From Candidatus Aalborgicola danicus (GTDB lineage Bacteria; Pseudomonadota; Gammaproteobacteria; Burkholderiales; Burkholderiaceae_C), in the NCBI GenBank assembly GCA_016703945.1, contig JADJBC010000051.1, positions 124,001-188,000 on the forward strand: 64,000 nt of DNA, written 5' to 3'. Under the pieces are notes generated by a model, which did no database searches, was not told the DNA's origin, and worked only from the letters and a program-made list of their open reading frames with translations. Positions 52,260-61,561 of the stretch are shown here, in pieces. Made by a program: the position numbers and the translations under genes. Every line of letters starts with the position of its first letter. Within the stretch, counting starts at the first letter, position 1.

Positions 52260-53930
52260 TCAGTCGTTGGCGTAAATGTCAACGTCCTTGGTTTCCTTGA
52301 CGAACAGCATACCGATGACAAAGGTCATGCCGGCCACGATGATCGGGTACCACAGACCGTTGTACATGTTGCCGGTCTGCGCCACGATGGCAAACGCCGT
52401 GGTGGGCAACAGGCCGCCGAACCAGCCGTTACCGATGTGGTAGGGCAGGCTCATCGATGTGTAGCGGATGCGGGTGGGGAACATTTCAACCAGCATGGCA
52501 GCAATAGGGCCATACACCATGGTCACAAGAATCACCAAGTAGGTGAGGATGGCGATAACGGTAACCTTGTCGAACTTGGCCATGTCAGCCTTGGCAGGGT
52601 AACCAGCGGTCTTGAGTGCATCACCCAAAGCCTTCTCAAACGCGCCTTTCTTGGCCGCTGCTTCTTCCTTGGAAATGCCTTGGACGGTGTAACCCTGGAT
52701 AACGGTAGCGCCGACAGCCACGGATGCCGTGGACCCGGCTGGAGCCACTGCATTTTCATAACTCACCGAGCGTCCGGCCAGCGCTTGCTTGGCAATGTCG
52801 CACGAACTGGTGAACTTGACGGTACCGGTGGGGTTGAACTGGAACGAGCACTCATCGGGATTGGCGGTCACCATCACCTTGTTGGCAGCTTGTGCAGCAG
52901 CCAGGTCAGGGTTGGCGGCTTTGGTCAACGCCGTGAACACGGGGAAGTAGGTCACCACGGCCAACAGGCAGCCGGCCATGATGATGGGCTTGCGGCCAAT
53001 CTTGTCGGACCAGGCGCCAAACACGATGAAGAACGGTGTGCCGATGATCAGGGAGATCGCCACCATGATGTTGGCGGTTGCGCCGTCCACCTTCAGGGCC
53101 TGGGTCAGGAAGAACAGGGCATAGAACTGGCCGGAGTACCAGACCACGGCTTGGCCGGCGGTCAGACCGATCAGGGCCAAGATCACGATCTTCAGGTTTT
53201 TCCACTGGCCGAAGGACTCGGACAAGGGGGCCTTGGAGGTCTTGCCTTCAGCCTTCATCTTGGTGAAAGCGGGCGACTCGTTCATGCTCAAACGGATGTA
53301 GACCGACACAGCCAACAGCAGAATGGACACGATGAACGGCACACGCCAGCCCCAGTCGGCAAAAGCGGCTTCACCGATGATGGTGCGGGTTCCCAGAATC
53401 ACCATCAGGGACAAGAACAGGCCCAATGTGGCCGTTGTCTGAATCCACGAGGTGTAGGCACCACGCTTGCCCTGGGGCGAGTGTTCTGCCACATAGGTCG
53501 CAGCGCCGCCGTACTCACCGCCCAGTGCCAGGCCTTGCAGCATGCGCAGTGCGATCAGGATCACGGGAGCGGCTACACCGATGGTGGCGTAGTTGGGCAG
53601 GATACCCACGATGAAGGTGGACAGACCCATGATCAGGATGGTCACCAGGAAGGTGTACTTGCGACCGATCATGTCACCCAGGCGGCCAAACACCAGCGCG
53701 CCGAAGGGCCGCACGATAAAGCCTGCTGCAAACGCCAGCAGCGCGAAGATGAAGGCGGAGCCTTCGTCCAGTCCACTAAAGAACTGCTTGGCAATAATGG
53801 CTGCCAAAGAACCGTACAAATAAAAGTCATACCACTCAAACACGGTACCCAGCGAGGAAGCGAAGATGACCTTCTTCTCTTCCGCTGACATCGGCCGAGC
53901 AGCGACTGCGGCTGTCGTTGCGCTTCTCAT
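52260..53930 (-). CDS. MFS transporter, metabolite:H+ symporter (MHS/ShiA-ProP type)
   Basis: A 556-residue inner-membrane symporter. The MHS signature is at the N terminus (ASSLGTVFEWYDFYLYGSLA), with loop 2-3 motif GALVFGRLGDMIGRKYTFLV and LRMLQGLALGGEYGGAATYV. Twelve hydrophobic segments are apparent. Between helices 9 and 10 there is a long loop (about residues 345-455) with a CSFQFN...SSCD pair and Ala/Lys-rich stretches, larger than in E. coli ShiA or ProP; the two cysteines could form a disulphide if it is periplasmic. Substrate may be a dicarboxylate, aromatic acid or osmolyte. GGAG precedes the start at 53930. Confidence 0.93.
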   Translation of the reverse strand: MRSATTAAVAARPMSAEEKKVIFASSLGTVFEWYDFYLYGSLAAIIAKQFFSGLDEGSAFIFALLAFAAGFIVRPFGALVFGRLGDMIGRKYTFLVTILIMGLSTFIVGILPNYATIGVAAPVILIALRMLQGLALGGEYGGAATYVAEHSPQGKRGAYTSWIQTTATLGLFLSLMVILGTRTIIGEAAFADWGWRVPFIVSILLLAVSVYIRLSMNESPAFTKMKAEGKTSKAPLSESFGQWKNLKIVILALIGLTAGQAVVWYSGQFYALFFLTQALKVDGATANIMVAISLIIGTPFFIVFGAWSDKIGRKPIIMAGCLLAVVTYFPVFTALTKAANPDLAAAQAANKVMVTANPDECSFQFNPTGTVKFTSSCDIAKQALAGRSVSYENAVAPAGSTASVAVGATVIQGYTVQGISKEEAAAKKGAFEKALGDALKTAGYPAKADMAKFDKVTVIAILTYLVILVTMVYGPIAAMLVEMFPTRIRYTSMSLPYHIGNGWFGGLLPTTAFAIVAQTGNMYNGLWYPIIVAGMTFVIGMLFVKETKDVDIYAND

Positions 53931-54224
53931 AATTTTGTCTCCAAAGGGGTGGGGCCTTCAACGTGAGGGCTTGCAACAATTGTTGTTGAAGGCACTGACC
54001 CTGCTCTGACGTGAAACCAACGGGAGCTTGCGCTGGCCTGTACTTCGGCTGACAATCTAGGGTGAAACCCGCGCACCTCTTTTCGTTATGCAAAATGCTT
54101 GCGCACCCATCAGGGCAAACCCGCAGTCATCAACGGTCAGCAATGGTCAGCAATGGCGCACAATTCTGCATACGCAATTGTTGAGGCATGGGCCCAGCAG
54201 GAAGAGCACCCTACTAAGAACACC

Positions 54225-54716
54225 ATGAATGATTTGGATTTGGCATCGGTTTTGCGCAAGACGGCAGCCGGTATAGACGCGATCAAACTCAGGGAACGGG
54301 CAGTGACACCCAAGATGCGCATGTTGCTCATCATGGTGGATGGTGTCAAAACCGGGGCGGAGTTGCTCAAGTTGGTCCCCAATGCCGATGAAGCGCGCCA
54401 ACTGTTGGCAGAACTGCTGAGCGGTGGTTATGTGGAACAAATCCAGGCATCCAAATCCGTGGCAACCGCCCCTGTGGCCACGATGCCCAAACCCGCCAGC
54501 CCCGCCGCGGATGACACACTCAAAGCGTCTATCCGCCGCGCAACCCGGTTGCTGGAAGATTTGCTGGGACCAAGCTCGGTTGACCTGTGCCTGCAGTTGG
54601 AGCGATGCACAAGCCACGCCCAGTTCACGGCAAAGGTCACCGAACTTTCCCGCATCGTCGCGGCAATGCGCACTGAGCGAAAGGCTGCTGAGTTCCTGCT
54701 GGCGGCTACAGCGTAG
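54225..54716 (+). CDS. Uncharacterised two-domain protein, paralogue of 51445-51921
   Basis: A 163-residue protein: N-terminal winged-helix-like half (AIKLRERAVTPKMRMLLIMV, DGVKTGAELLKLVPNADEAR, GGYVEQI), Pro/Ala linker, and a C-terminal helical half (LKASIRRATRLLEDLLGPSS, LCLQLERCTSHAQFTAKVTE). It parallels the protein at 51445-51921 in order and spacing. The start is uncertain; 54225 (MNDLDLASVL) is preferred over 54153 because the extra residues look unlike protein. It is divergent from the MHS gene; a terminator follows at 54736. Confidence 0.65.
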   Translation: MNDLDLASVLRKTAAGIDAIKLRERAVTPKMRMLLIMVDGVKTGAELLKLVPNADEARQLLAELLSGGYVEQIQASKSVATAPVATMPKPASPAADDTLKASIRRATRLLEDLLGPSSVDLCLQLERCTSHAQFTAKVTELSRIVAAMRTERKAAEFLLAATA

Positions 54717-54735
54717 AGAGCAATCGGGCGCACCG

Positions 54736-54768
54736 AAAAAAAAGACCCGCCATGGCGGGTCTTTTTTG
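54736..54768. terminator. Bidirectional terminator
   Basis: AAAAAAAAGACCCGCC-AT-GGCGGGTCTTTTTT: symmetric stem with A-run and T-run, placed between the convergent gene at 54225-54716 and the symporter gene. Confidence 0.93.
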
Positions 54769-54786
54769 TTTCCGATGCGCAGTCTG

Positions 54787-56904
54787 TCAGTGCGCAGCGC
54801 TGGCAGCCGATGTCTTGCCATCCAGGCTGGGGTAACGCACGTGTTCGACCAGTTCCTGTATGTCCCTGCCCGGTGCCTTGGTCAACAGCGACACGATGAT
54901 GATCACCGCAAAGCCCAGTGGCACGCCAAACAGACCGGCTGAAATGGGCGCAATGTCCCACCACGTATTGGCCTTGATGATTTCAGGCGTAATGGCGGCA
55001 CCGCCGTGGGTCAGTTTGTACAGCCAGGGCTGGGTGGTCACCATGTAGTAGAAGGTGATGCCCAATCCGGCCGCCATACCCAGCGATGCACCCCATTTGT
55101 TGGCCCGCTTCCAGAAAATTCCCAGCGTCAGTGCCGGGAAGAAAGCAGCCGCCGCAAACGAGAACGCTGCTGACACCAGGAACAGGATGTCCGCCGGTTT
55201 TTGCGCCGCAACATAGGCCGCACACAACGCAACGACCAGCAGCAACGCCTTGGACACCATGACCCGACGTGCGGTGGATGCGTTGGGATCAATTACTTTG
55301 TAGTACAGGTCGTGGGACAGCGCATTGGCAATGGTCAGCAAAAGACCGTCAGCCGTTGACAACGCGGCAGCCAAGCCACCCGCAGCCACCATGCCCGACA
55401 CCACATAGGGCAGACCGCCGATTTCAGGCGTTGCCAACACAATGATGTCGCCACCAATCGATATCTCAGCCAACTGCAAAATACCGTCTTTGTTGATGTC
55501 CACGACAGAGAGCAGGGAGGCATCCACCGTGCTCCAGCGCGCTATCCACTCCGGCAGACTGGCAAAGGGCGTACCCACCAGTACCGTGTAGACCTCGAAC
55601 TTGGCCAAAACCGCCAACGCCGGGGCAGTGAAGTACAGCAGGAAAATGAAGAACAGCGACCAGCTGACCGACTCGCGCGCTTCACGCACTGAGGGTACCG
55701 TGTAGTACCGCATCAGAATGTGGGGCAGTGCCGCAGTACCGATCATCAGGCAGAAGACCAGCGCCATGAAGTTCTTGCGTGCAACGTTTTGAGCCGCTTC
55801 GTCCTTGCCGGGGAACGGTTGCGCGTGGCGAATCGGTGGCCCAGCCTTGGCGGCATTGGACGTGCGCGCCGCGGTGTAGGCGGCCTTGGCTGCCACTATG
55901 TCCTTGGGCAGACCCGCCAACGCTTTCTCTGCGGCCTGGATTTCTGCCAACGGACCATTCGCAGCTTTCAGATCGTTCACCTTCTTCTCTGCCGCAGCCT
56001 TGTCAGCGGCCATGGAGGCGGGCACGTCTTTGAGCTTCTCGACCGCAGCATCCGAACGCGCTTTAAAGAGAGCGCGGACTTCCAGCTCCTTGGGGTCTTT
56101 CAGCAACAGCTCTTCCTTGGCCGTGACCTTTTCCAGCGTATACCCATAGACCGCTTGCGGCACGGGAACACCGGTGTGTTTGACAGACAGCCACACCACC
56201 GGCAGCATGTAGGCAATGATCAGAATCACATACTGCGCCACCTGGGTCCAGGTGACAGCACGCATGCCACCCAGGAACGAACAAACCAGAATACCTGCCA
56301 AACCGGCAAAAATACCCACTTCAAATGCCAGTCCGGTCAAGCGCGCCGTGATCAGGCCCACACCATAAATTTGCGCCACGACATAGGTGAAGGAACACAA
56401 AATGGCAGCGAACACACCGATCAGCCGGGGCAGGTTGCCTTCGTATCGGGCGCCCAGAAAGTCAGGGATGGTGAACTGGCCAAACTTGCGCAGGTAGGGC
56501 GCCAGAAACAGCGCCACCAGGCAATAGCCACCGGTCCAGCCCAGAATAAAGGCCAAGCCGCCGTAACCCGTCAGGTACAGCGTACCGGCCATACCAATGA
56601 AGGAGGCCGCCGACATCCAGTCCGCGCCAGTTGCCATGCCGTTGTACATGGCGGGAACGCGTCGGCCCGCAACATAATATTCGGCCGCATCATTGGTGCG
56701 GCTCATCACACCAATGCCGGCATACAGCAGCACCGTTGCAGCCAGGAACAGGTAACCGATCCAGGCTCTTGGCAAACCCATCTGCTCCAGAACCGCCAGC
56801 ACCAGCACGAAGGTAATGAAGCCCCCCGTGTACCAGGTATAGACCTTGTTCAGGCCCTTTTTAAAGTCGCTCTGCGACTGGTTTTCACCACCGAACATAC
56901 CCAT
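54787..56904 (-). CDS. Sodium:solute symporter, VC_2705 subfamily (acetate-type)
   Basis: A 705-residue SSS-family transporter. Core strings are GMATGADWMSAASFIGMAGT, FLGARYEGNLPRLIGVFAAI, and GMVAAGGLAAALSTADGLLL, with Na+-site Ser/Thr residues. A cytoplasmic-looking insertion of about 110 residues (about 265-375) is Lys/Ala-rich and coiled. Near residue 468 there is a full EF-hand-like loop, DINKDGILQLAE. The gene starts one base inside the stop of the DUF4212 gene (TAATG), its obligate small partner in this subfamily. Probable acetate or short carboxylate uptake; substrate inferred from relatives. Confidence 0.93.
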   Translation of the reverse strand: MGMFGGENQSQSDFKKGLNKVYTWYTGGFITFVLVLAVLEQMGLPRAWIGYLFLAATVLLYAGIGVMSRTNDAAEYYVAGRRVPAMYNGMATGADWMSAASFIGMAGTLYLTGYGGLAFILGWTGGYCLVALFLAPYLRKFGQFTIPDFLGARYEGNLPRLIGVFAAILCSFTYVVAQIYGVGLITARLTGLAFEVGIFAGLAGILVCSFLGGMRAVTWTQVAQYVILIIAYMLPVVWLSVKHTGVPVPQAVYGYTLEKVTAKEELLLKDPKELEVRALFKARSDAAVEKLKDVPASMAADKAAAEKKVNDLKAANGPLAEIQAAEKALAGLPKDIVAAKAAYTAARTSNAAKAGPPIRHAQPFPGKDEAAQNVARKNFMALVFCLMIGTAALPHILMRYYTVPSVREARESVSWSLFFIFLLYFTAPALAVLAKFEVYTVLVGTPFASLPEWIARWSTVDASLLSVVDINKDGILQLAEISIGGDIIVLATPEIGGLPYVVSGMVAAGGLAAALSTADGLLLTIANALSHDLYYKVIDPNASTARRVMVSKALLLVVALCAAYVAAQKPADILFLVSAAFSFAAAAFFPALTLGIFWKRANKWGASLGMAAGLGITFYYMVTTQPWLYKLTHGGAAITPEIIKANTWWDIAPISAGLFGVPLGFAVIIIVSLLTKAPGRDIQELVEHVRYPSLDGKTSAASAAH

Positions 56905-57164
56905 TATTCTTCTCCTTCGTCAACACCGTATTCGATGTCAAGATTGTTCATGTAGCGGGCATAAAACCAGATGATCAGGCAATACACCACCAAAGCGCCT
57001 TGGGCCGCAACCCAGAACGAGAATGGCCAGCCAAAAAAGTTGAACGTCAGCTCGCGGGCGAAAAACACCACGACAAACGTGACAAAAAACCATATCCCCA
57101 ACAGCAGGGCCGTAATTTGAAGATTTTTGCGCCAGTATTCCTGGTGCCTCGCAGTAAGCTGCAT
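56904..57164 (-). CDS. DUF4212 small subunit of the symporter
   Basis: An 86-residue membrane protein with two transmembrane helices (ALLLGIWFFVTFVVVFFARE and FWVAAQGALVVYCLIIWFYA) and an acidic tail (NLDIEYGVDEGEE). The starting signature RHQEYWRKNLQIT is typical of DUF4212, always found directly before VC_2705-type symporters. It probably assists assembly or function of the larger subunit. The stop overlaps the symporter start by one base. Confidence 0.93.
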   Translation of the reverse strand: MQLTARHQEYWRKNLQITALLLGIWFFVTFVVVFFARELTFNFFGWPFSFWVAAQGALVVYCLIIWFYARYMNNLDIEYGVDEGEE

Positions 57165-57205
57165 TGTTTGCTCCTCTTGTTAATGAAATAAACCACCGAC
57201 CAACC

Positions 57206-57823
57206 TCAAACCAAACTGGTAACCTTTAGCCCTGTTTCGCGCTCCAGTTGCGCGGCCACCTTGGGCTCAAAGCCCTTCAGGTGCAGAATCACGGCGCGGG
57301 CCTCCTCGGGCTGCTGCAAATCCACATGGACACGGGCCATCTGGTACCAGCCAAATGGGCTCATGGGCTGCAAACTGGTATTGCGTTTGAGTGCGACCAA
57401 GGCTTCATCCAGACGCCCCTGGCGCACCAATACAAGCCCCAGGCCGTACCATGCGCGGTCCATCTTTTCCTCGATGCGCAACGCCGCGCGAAACCCTTGC
57501 TCGGCAACCTCTGTCTGACCCAGCTCTTCGGCCACAAAGGCGTGGTTGAAGTGGGCGTTGGAGACTTCGGGTTGCAGCTTCAGAACGCGGGCGTAATAAC
57601 CCAGGGCAATGGCCGGATGCCGACTCTGGATGGCGTCATAGGCAAGGCTGTTGAGCGCCAGCACGTCGTCGGGCCAACGCTTCAACAACTCCAGAAAAAC
57701 AGCCTTGGCAGCTCCACGCATTCCCAGAAATAACAGTGCTTTTGCACGCCACACCAAAACAAGGCGGTCCAGGCGCGAGCCTCCGGCACTGGAGGATGTT
57801 GTATCCAACTGGTCTATTGGCAT
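57206..57823 (-). CDS. TPR-repeat protein
   Basis: A 205-residue protein made of about four tetratricopeptide repeats: KALLFLGMRGAAKAVFLELL, LNSLAYDAIQSRHPAIALGY, NAHFNHAFVAEELGQTEVAE and AWYGLGLVLVRQGRLDEALV. It is likely a cytoplasmic scaffold. The start at 57823 has AGGAG 7 bases upstream and overlaps the preceding membrane-protein gene by 10 bases. Similar TPR genes sit upstream of DUF4212/symporter operons in relatives, so it may be part of that transcript; the gap to DUF4212 is about 40 bases. Confidence 0.85.
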   Translation of the reverse strand: MPIDQLDTTSSSAGGSRLDRLVLVWRAKALLFLGMRGAAKAVFLELLKRWPDDVLALNSLAYDAIQSRHPAIALGYYARVLKLQPEVSNAHFNHAFVAEELGQTEVAEQGFRAALRIEEKMDRAWYGLGLVLVRQGRLDEALVALKRNTSLQPMSPFGWYQMARVHVDLQQPEEARAVILHLKGFEPKVAAQLERETGLKVTSLV

Positions 57824-58110
57824 GACGCTGCTCCTAATTGCATACACAGGTCAATCTTGAGCTTGACCATCAGTACCCACGCCACCAACAACCAGCTTGC
57901 GGCCGCCAGCGGGATGTGCTGATCAAGTATCAGTTTCGGACTCAACTTGCGGGTTATCCACAAACTGGGCTTTGCCGCCACGTCCAGGAGTTGCCAGAAG
58001 ACGTTGGTCTGGCGTTTTGCACCGGCCAAAAGACCCAACAAAAAACGCCCAACGATGAACATCAGGGACAGCTCTATCAAGCTCTTCAAAATCACGATGG
58101 TTAGAAGCAT
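57814..58110 (-). CDS. Small inner-membrane protein, two helices
   Basis: A 98-residue protein with an N-terminal hydrophobic helix (MLLTIVILKSLIELSLMFIV), an amphipathic middle with LDVAAKPSLWITRKLSPKLI, and a second helix (IPLAAASWLLVAWVLMVKLK). No named family is recognised, although the layout recalls YggT-like half proteins. It is the first gene of the TPR-DUF4212-symporter group, overlapping the TPR gene by 10 bases. Confidence 0.75.
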   Translation of the reverse strand: MLLTIVILKSLIELSLMFIVGRFLLGLLAGAKRQTNVFWQLLDVAAKPSLWITRKLSPKLILDQHIPLAAASWLLVAWVLMVKLKIDLCMQLGAASCQ

Positions 58111-58354
58111 GGCAACAAAAAATTCTCTCGTCGTGGGATCAGATTGGTTGCACTGTGCGTAGCGCTTCTGACCGGATACTGACGTCAAACTGAACCCAGT
58201 CTTACAAGACCGCAGTAACCCTTATTGATTTTCTTGTATTGTGAAAAATGTCGCAGTTTTTGCCCCGTATCAGGGGAAACACCGATAACATATTTTTCGC
58301 CCCACAGCGCCGCCCATGGGTGGCACGGCCCGCACAAAAAGCTAGACTTGTGGC

Positions 58355-60265
58355 ATGGAAAAACCACTCCCCACGTCATCGGGTGTTGGCACGGCTTTAA
58401 CGCCATCGCCTAGTTTGTTGAGCAACTTTCGCCAGGAGCTTCTGCCATTCCCGCCGTTTGCCCAGATGCGAGTCACTGAGCTTGACTACTTTTTGGCGCA
58501 TTGCGTGCAGCTCTACTTTGCCCCTGACGAAACGGTGATCGGACCTGCCGATGGTCCGGTGAAAACCTTGTATTTCATCCGCAAGGGAGCAGTGACAGGT
58601 ACCCGTGGGCTGGCCGAACAAATGGGCGCGTTTGAGTACGATGCAGGCGACCTCTTTCCGGTGAGTGCAGCGTTTGCAGGGCGGGCGGTCACTGCGACTT
58701 ACCGCGCCTGTGCGGACACCTTCCTGCTCGCGCTACCAGTGTCAGAAGTTCACGAACTGGCCAAACACAGCGTTGCGTTTGCCGAATACCTTACACAACG
58801 GACTGCCAATTTTCTGACCCTGTCACGCAAGGCTGTGCAGGAGGCCTATGCCGCACACGCCATCACCGAACAGACGCTTGAAACCCCGCTGGGCTCGCTG
58901 ATCAACAAGCAACCCATAACCTGTACAGCCGACACCCCTCTCAAAACGGCGCTGGAGGTGATGCACCAGGCCCGCATTGGCTCCATGCTGACGGTAGACG
59001 CCTTGGGGCAACCCCTTGGCATACTGACCCGCTACGACATCCTGGGCAAAATCACCCTGGCAAAGGTCCCTCTGGACTCGCCAATGTCCCGTGTGATGGT
59101 GCAACCCGTTCTGACGCTGACCGCGGAGCACACTGCACAGGACGCTGCATTGCTGATGTCGCGGCACGGCATACGCCACGTGCCGGTGACACGAGATGGG
59201 ATTGCAGTCGGCATGGTCTCGGAGCGCGATCTGTTTGCCATGCAGCGGCAAAGCCTCAAGAGCGTCAGCACCCAGTTGCGCTCGGCCAAGAACCTGGATG
59301 CACTCAAGACAGCTGCGTTGGGCATTCGGCGTCTGGCCCGCAGCCTGCTGGGTCAAGGTGTGCAAGCGCGACAACTGACGACCATGATCAGCCACCTCAA
59401 CGATGTGTTGACGGAGCGGCTGCTGAATATCCAGGCGGAAACATTTGGTGTGGACCTGCAACGTCTGTGCTGGTTATGCCTGGGATCGGAGGGCCGCGAC
59501 GAACAAACCATCGCCACCGACCAGGACAACGCGCTGATTCTGAACAATGACACTTCAGACGAACTGCGTGAGACCATTCGGGCTTTTGCGCAATCCGTCA
59601 ACCAGGCCCTGGATGCCTGTGGATACCCTTTGTGCAAGGGCGGCATCATGGCCGGGGAGGCCGCTTGCTGCCTGACACTGGACGAGTGGCGTGAACGGTT
59701 CCGCCATTGGATCGCACAAGGCTCGCCCCAGGATTTGCTCAACGCGTCGATTTACTTTGACTTCAGGCCTTTGGCCGGAGACCTGTCGCTGGCGCATGCC
59801 TTGCGCGCGGACGTGGTTGAGCCGGCACGCAGTACACCCCGCTTTTTGAAACAACTGGCACTCAACGCCCTGACCCGCAGTGCACCGCTGAACTGGCGAG
59901 GTGCCATCGACAGCGATGTGCAAGGCATGTTGGACTTGAAGCTGCGGGGCACCGCCATATTTGTGGATGCGGCCCGCATCTACAGCCTGGCCTATGGCAT
60001 TCAGGAAACCAACACCAAAAAACGGCTGGATGCGGCTGGCCCTTTGCTGAAGCTGGCGGAAACTGAATACGGCTCCTGGGTCAGCGGTTTTGAGTTTTTG
60101 CAAATGCTGCGTTTGCGGATACAACTTGAGAGTGAGACTGCGCAAACCTCGCCGAACGAAATCCTGGTGGCAGAGCTGAATGACATTGACCGACGCATTC
60201 TGCGCGAGTCACTCAAAGTGGCGCACCGCATCCAGCAGAGACTGCAGCTGGACTATGAGCGTTAG
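58355..60265 (+). CDS. cNMP-binding, CBS and DUF294 nucleotidyltransferase-like signalling protein
   Basis: A 636-residue cytoplasmic protein with, in order, a cyclic-nucleotide-binding-like domain (about residues 30-150; FAPDETVIGPADGPVKTLYF), two CBS motifs (about 180-310; MHQARIGSMLTVDALGQPLG and MSRHGIRHVPVTRDG), the DUF294 nucleotidyltransferase domain with CLGSEGRDEQTIATDQDNAL (G-S...DxD) and a C-terminal DUF294_C helical domain. The architecture resembles GlnD-like regulatory enzymes. In this group of bacteria it precedes a DnaQ-like exonuclease and acetate symporter genes, hinting at a role in controlling acetate uptake. Its target is unknown. Confidence 0.93.
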   Translation: MEKPLPTSSGVGTALTPSPSLLSNFRQELLPFPPFAQMRVTELDYFLAHCVQLYFAPDETVIGPADGPVKTLYFIRKGAVTGTRGLAEQMGAFEYDAGDLFPVSAAFAGRAVTATYRACADTFLLALPVSEVHELAKHSVAFAEYLTQRTANFLTLSRKAVQEAYAAHAITEQTLETPLGSLINKQPITCTADTPLKTALEVMHQARIGSMLTVDALGQPLGILTRYDILGKITLAKVPLDSPMSRVMVQPVLTLTAEHTAQDAALLMSRHGIRHVPVTRDGIAVGMVSERDLFAMQRQSLKSVSTQLRSAKNLDALKTAALGIRRLARSLLGQGVQARQLTTMISHLNDVLTERLLNIQAETFGVDLQRLCWLCLGSEGRDEQTIATDQDNALILNNDTSDELRETIRAFAQSVNQALDACGYPLCKGGIMAGEAACCLTLDEWRERFRHWIAQGSPQDLLNASIYFDFRPLAGDLSLAHALRADVVEPARSTPRFLKQLALNALTRSAPLNWRGAIDSDVQGMLDLKLRGTAIFVDAARIYSLAYGIQETNTKKRLDAAGPLLKLAETEYGSWVSGFEFLQMLRLRIQLESETAQTSPNEILVAELNDIDRRILRESLKVAHRIQQRLQLDYER

Positions 60266-60267
60266 CC

Positions 60268-60921
60268 ATGTCGTGGCTTGACCGCCTGAAAGCCACCGTG
60301 GCGGGCCCCGCCACGGTTGACCCGTCCCGCTGGATCATGCTGGATGTAGAAACCAGCGGCCTGGACATGCAAAAGGACCGGCTGTTGGCGATTGCGGCCA
60401 TTGCCATGCGGGTGGACTGGCCTACGGGCTCTTTGAGCGTGGACCTGAGCGACAGTTTCGAGGTCGTCTTGCGACAGGACGAAGTGTCGAACAAGGACAA
60501 TATCCTGTTGCATGGCATCGGGGCACAAAGTCAGCGCGACGGACTGGACCCACGCCTTGCCTTGCAGGCTTTTGCAGACTATGTTGGCAGCGCCCCTTTG
60601 CTGGCATTCCATGCCGCCTTTGACCAGCGCATGATCAACCGGTATGCGCGCCAACACCTCGGCCAGCCCCTGCCCAATGTGTGGGTGGATGTGGATCACC
60701 TGTGTGCCGTGACCTACGAAAAGGTCCGTGCACGCGCACTGGATGATTGGATGGCACATTTCGGCATCCATTGCGCAGTGCGCCACCAGGCGGCAGCGGA
60801 TACGCTGGCCGAATGCGAGTTGCTGCAGCACATTTGGCCAAAGGTGGTGGCGCAATGCAAGAGTTGGGCGGACGTTCAGCGCCTGGCCGCGCAACACCGC
60901 TGGCTACCCCGCGCCGGGTAG
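60268..60921 (+). CDS. DnaQ-like 3'-5' exonuclease
   Basis: A 217-residue DEDDh-type exonuclease: Exo I MLDVETSGLDMQKDRLLAIA, Exo II LAFHAAFDQRMINRYAR and Exo III AVRHQAAADTLAECELLQHI, with the DxE, D and HxxxD residues in place. Similar to the epsilon proofreading subunit of DNA polymerase III but separate from dnaQ; in acetate-symporter clusters it accompanies DUF294 proteins. It starts 2 bases after the preceding stop, so it is cotranscribed. Confidence 0.92.
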   Translation: MSWLDRLKATVAGPATVDPSRWIMLDVETSGLDMQKDRLLAIAAIAMRVDWPTGSLSVDLSDSFEVVLRQDEVSNKDNILLHGIGAQSQRDGLDPRLALQAFADYVGSAPLLAFHAAFDQRMINRYARQHLGQPLPNVWVDVDHLCAVTYEKVRARALDDWMAHFGIHCAVRHQAAADTLAECELLQHIWPKVVAQCKSWADVQRLAAQHRWLPRAG

Positions 60922-61252
60922 TCTCAAGGGTTGCGACCTTCGCGCACAACACCCTCGGGGCGTTGAACTGCGTTAGAGCATTGCGTCCAACCGATTGGCA
61001 TCGGCGGCCTGACGCTGAGCTGAACGCAAACTTACGGACCAAGTGTTAACCCGTAGAAAACTTTTCCCATCGTGAAAAATGATGCGAGATCGGCTTTCTT
61101 ACAGCGGTCTTTCAGGTCAAAAATATTAGGGAAACTACGCATATTTCCGATATTTTCGTAAGGGCTTTGTCAGACCCTCCGAACATGATCCAGCCCCAGC
61201 AGCGCCTGAAACACCATGTGCTGTACGCCACCCCCATGCCAAAGGAGAAAAA
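60922..61252 (+). other. Leader region of the DUF485-actP operon
   Basis: 331 bases without a gene. It contains an imperfect dyad at 61136-61160 preceded by AATATTAGGGAAAC, an A/T-rich segment near 61060-61160, and a ribosome site AAAGGAG at 61243-61249. The operon promoter should lie here. Confidence 0.5.
61136..61160. promoter_or_regulatory. Possible operator of the actP operon
   Basis: TACGCATATTTCC followed by GATATTTTCGTA, an imperfect dyad with TACG/CGTA ends, just after GGGAAAC, about 95 bases upstream of the DUF485 gene. Symmetric and AT-rich in GC-rich surroundings, so a regulator site is plausible; no regulator is identified. Confidence 0.35.
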
Positions 61253-61561
61253 ATGACAGACCCCATCGTGGCCAAGATTGAGGCCAATCCGAAATACCAC
61301 GAGCTGCGCAGAAAACGCAGCACGTTCGGTTGGCTGCTGACCATCATCATGATGGTGGTGTACTACGGCTACATCGCGCTGATCGCCTTCAACAAGCCCT
61401 TTCTGGCACAACCCATTGGCGATGGCGTCACCTCGTTGGGCATTCCCATCGGCATGGGCGTGATCATCTTCACCATCATCATCACGGGCATCTATGTGCG
61501 TCGCGCCAATGGCGAATACGACCGTCTGACCGCCGAAATCCTGAAGGAAGCTTCCAAATGA
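61253..61561 (+). CDS. DUF485 membrane protein (ActP partner)
   Basis: A 102-residue protein with an N-terminal cytoplasmic segment (IEANPKYHELRRKRSTFGW) and two transmembrane helices (LLTIIMMVVYYGYIALIAFN and IGMGVIIFTIIITGIYVRRA). This is the DUF485/YjcH family, always encoded just before the acetate permease. The ribosome site AAAGGAG is 3 bases from a run of A before the ATG. Its stop overlaps the actP start (ATGA). Confidence 0.96.
   Translation: MTDPIVAKIEANPKYHELRRKRSTFGWLLTIIMMVVYYGYIALIAFNKPFLAQPIGDGVTSLGIPIGMGVIIFTIIITGIYVRRANGEYDRLTAEILKEASK

Noticed and set aside
52437..53888. 483-codon frame antisense to the MHS transporter, and similar long antisense frames under the symporters
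   Set aside because: Low-complexity His/Gln/Arg composition and no start context; mirror frames of GC-rich membrane-protein genes.
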